Source of the DNA: DATDOO01 sp035293245
Lineage (GTDB): Bacteria > Pseudomonadota > Gammaproteobacteria > Methylococcales > Methylococcaceae
Direction of reading: 5' to 3'
NCBI GenBank assembly: GCA_035293245.1
Contig: DATDOO010000210.1
Span: 1-15,382, forward strand
Length of the DNA stretch: 15,382 bases
Below, in pieces: positions 14,660 to 15,382 of this stretch (position 1 is the first letter of the stretch; each line of letters starts with the position of its first letter). Both the position numbers and the translations under genes were made by a program. Below the pieces are notes generated by a model that searched no databases, was not told the origin of the DNA, and saw only the letters and a list, made by a program, of their open reading frames with translations.

Positions 14660-15382
14660 TTATGGGATGTCTTTACAGCATCGAAATCCTTCCTGATAGA
14701 AGGAATGGCCTGTATCGTATTTGACTTCTTTTTTATGTTCATACGGCTGTCGCACTTTACAATCATCGGGATATCGAGGTTCTCCGTTGGAATCTTTTAT
14801 ATTCGAGCGATCGACAAAGAAAGAGCCTTTTCTCTCTGTAAACCCGGTAATATCGCCCGTGGCCACGTTTCCGGCATTTGTGGGTAAGTTCACGACTTCG
14901 GCAACGTTTCCATGCAAGTCATAAACGTCGTTGCTGCTTTTGCAACGATATTTAAACCCTGATGGCCACGTATTCGTTCCACAGGTTTTATAGGCGGATT
15001 TGTCAGGGGCGCAATTCTTGGATAATCCGGCAATAGACGTTAATGAAATGTTGTCGACAGTTTCTGCCAAAATGTCCTGATCTCTCGGGCTAAAGATTCC
15101 ACAAAGGGAAGTCGAATCGGTTAGGCTGGAAAATTCGGCCTGAGACTGGAAAGCCCAAACTTTCTCCCGGTGTGAATTTATGGCACTTCTGCGCGCGTTT
15201 TCGTTGGCGATATCAAATCGATAGCTTGAAATGGGCTCAAGATTTCCGGCGCATGCGCCCTCCCATTCGTGCGAGTTGCACAACCGCTTTCCCATGCTCT
15301 GGCAAATCATGTGTGCCGTATGTGACGGAACCCATACCAAAGGATATTCGCAAGGAATGTCAGGAAACTCGAATTGATCAAT
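14660..15382 (-). CDS. SUMF1/FGE-fold protein (partial, runs off right edge)
   Basis: The visible 240 residues have no start in the window; the frame stays open to the right edge, where it begins FEFPDIPCEYPLVWVP. The formylglycine-generating-enzyme (SUMF1, C-type-lectin-like) pattern is plain: GKRLCNSHEWEGAC in the first 50 residues, DVYDLHGNVAEVV in the middle and FYQEGFRCC before the stop. The usual GGSF-C...C catalytic cysteine motif near the end is not seen; GSFFVDRS stands in its place, so oxidation of sulfatase cysteines is doubtful and a binding or other role is possible. The many other cysteines suggest disulfides and export. It is clearly AT-richer than the genes to its left. It lies directly upstream of the hydrolase gene, probably in one transcript. 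Confidence 0.8.
   Translation of the reverse strand: MDQFEFPDIPCEYPLVWVPSHTAHMICQSMGKRLCNSHEWEGACAGNLEPISSYRFDIANENARRSAINSHREKVWAFQSQAEFSSLTDSTSLCGIFSPRDQDILAETVDNISLTSIAGLSKNCAPDKSAYKTCGTNTWPSGFKYRCKSSNDVYDLHGNVAEVVNLPTNAGNVATGDITGFTERKGSFFVDRSNIKDSNGEPRYPDDCKVRQPYEHKKEVKYDTGHSFYQEGFRCCKDIP

Overview
The window looks like chromosomal DNA of a GC-rich gammaproteobacterium. It has a CmoA/CmoB pair (wobble-uridine tRNA modification, mostly gammaproteobacterial), aerobic HemF beside oxygen-independent HemN, a Mg-type HemB as in Pseudomonas, and a dciA-like gene next to secA. A methanotroph-like or other environmental lineage is possible, but that is inference; nothing here fixes the genus. No tRNA, rRNA, CRISPR array, insertion sequence or prophage gene was seen. 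Layout, left part (1-5425): the 5' end of secA (minus, cut by the left edge) diverges from a dciA-like helicase-loader gene. That gene converges on aroE, the last gene of a probable leftward operon hemB - six-helix membrane protein - aroE. Divergent from hemB is an orphan mlaC-like gene, which converges on hemF; a 12-bp perfect inverted repeat lies at their junction. Middle part (5443-9335): hemN lies just upstream of hemF as a two-gene leftward unit, so the cell can oxidise coproporphyrinogen III with or without oxygen. cmoA and cmoB follow rightward. The gaps before and after cmoA are filled with short palindromic (REP-like) repeats. Next to cmoB is a type II toxin-antitoxin pair: an intact ribbon-helix-helix antitoxin with a palindromic operator, and a PIN toxin that lacks its C-terminal third. 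Right part (9336-15382) is the accessory region. A 1327-residue protein carries an N-terminal DUF4347 domain with a His/Cys dyad, a GHSLGG lipase-like domain, several RTX calcium-binding repeat blocks (including a 213-bp tandem duplication) and a C-terminal tail typical of type I secretion. A REP-like hairpin element lies in frame inside its DUF4347 coding sequence. Convergent to it is a predicted exported alpha/beta hydrolase (GWSAG). Upstream of that, and cut by the right edge, is a formylglycine-generating-enzyme-like (SUMF1 fold) protein that appears to lack the catalytic cysteine motif. This last gene is visibly AT-richer than the rest. Working together: hemB, hemN and hemF are three steps of haem synthesis spread over two operons; cmoA makes carboxy-SAM and cmoB uses it; the right end encodes predicted secreted hydrolases whose substrates cannot be read from the sequence. 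I see no clear undescribed system. The RTX gene with its embedded repeat, the truncated toxin-antitoxin locus and the right-end hydrolase/SUMF1-like pair most deserve a second look.
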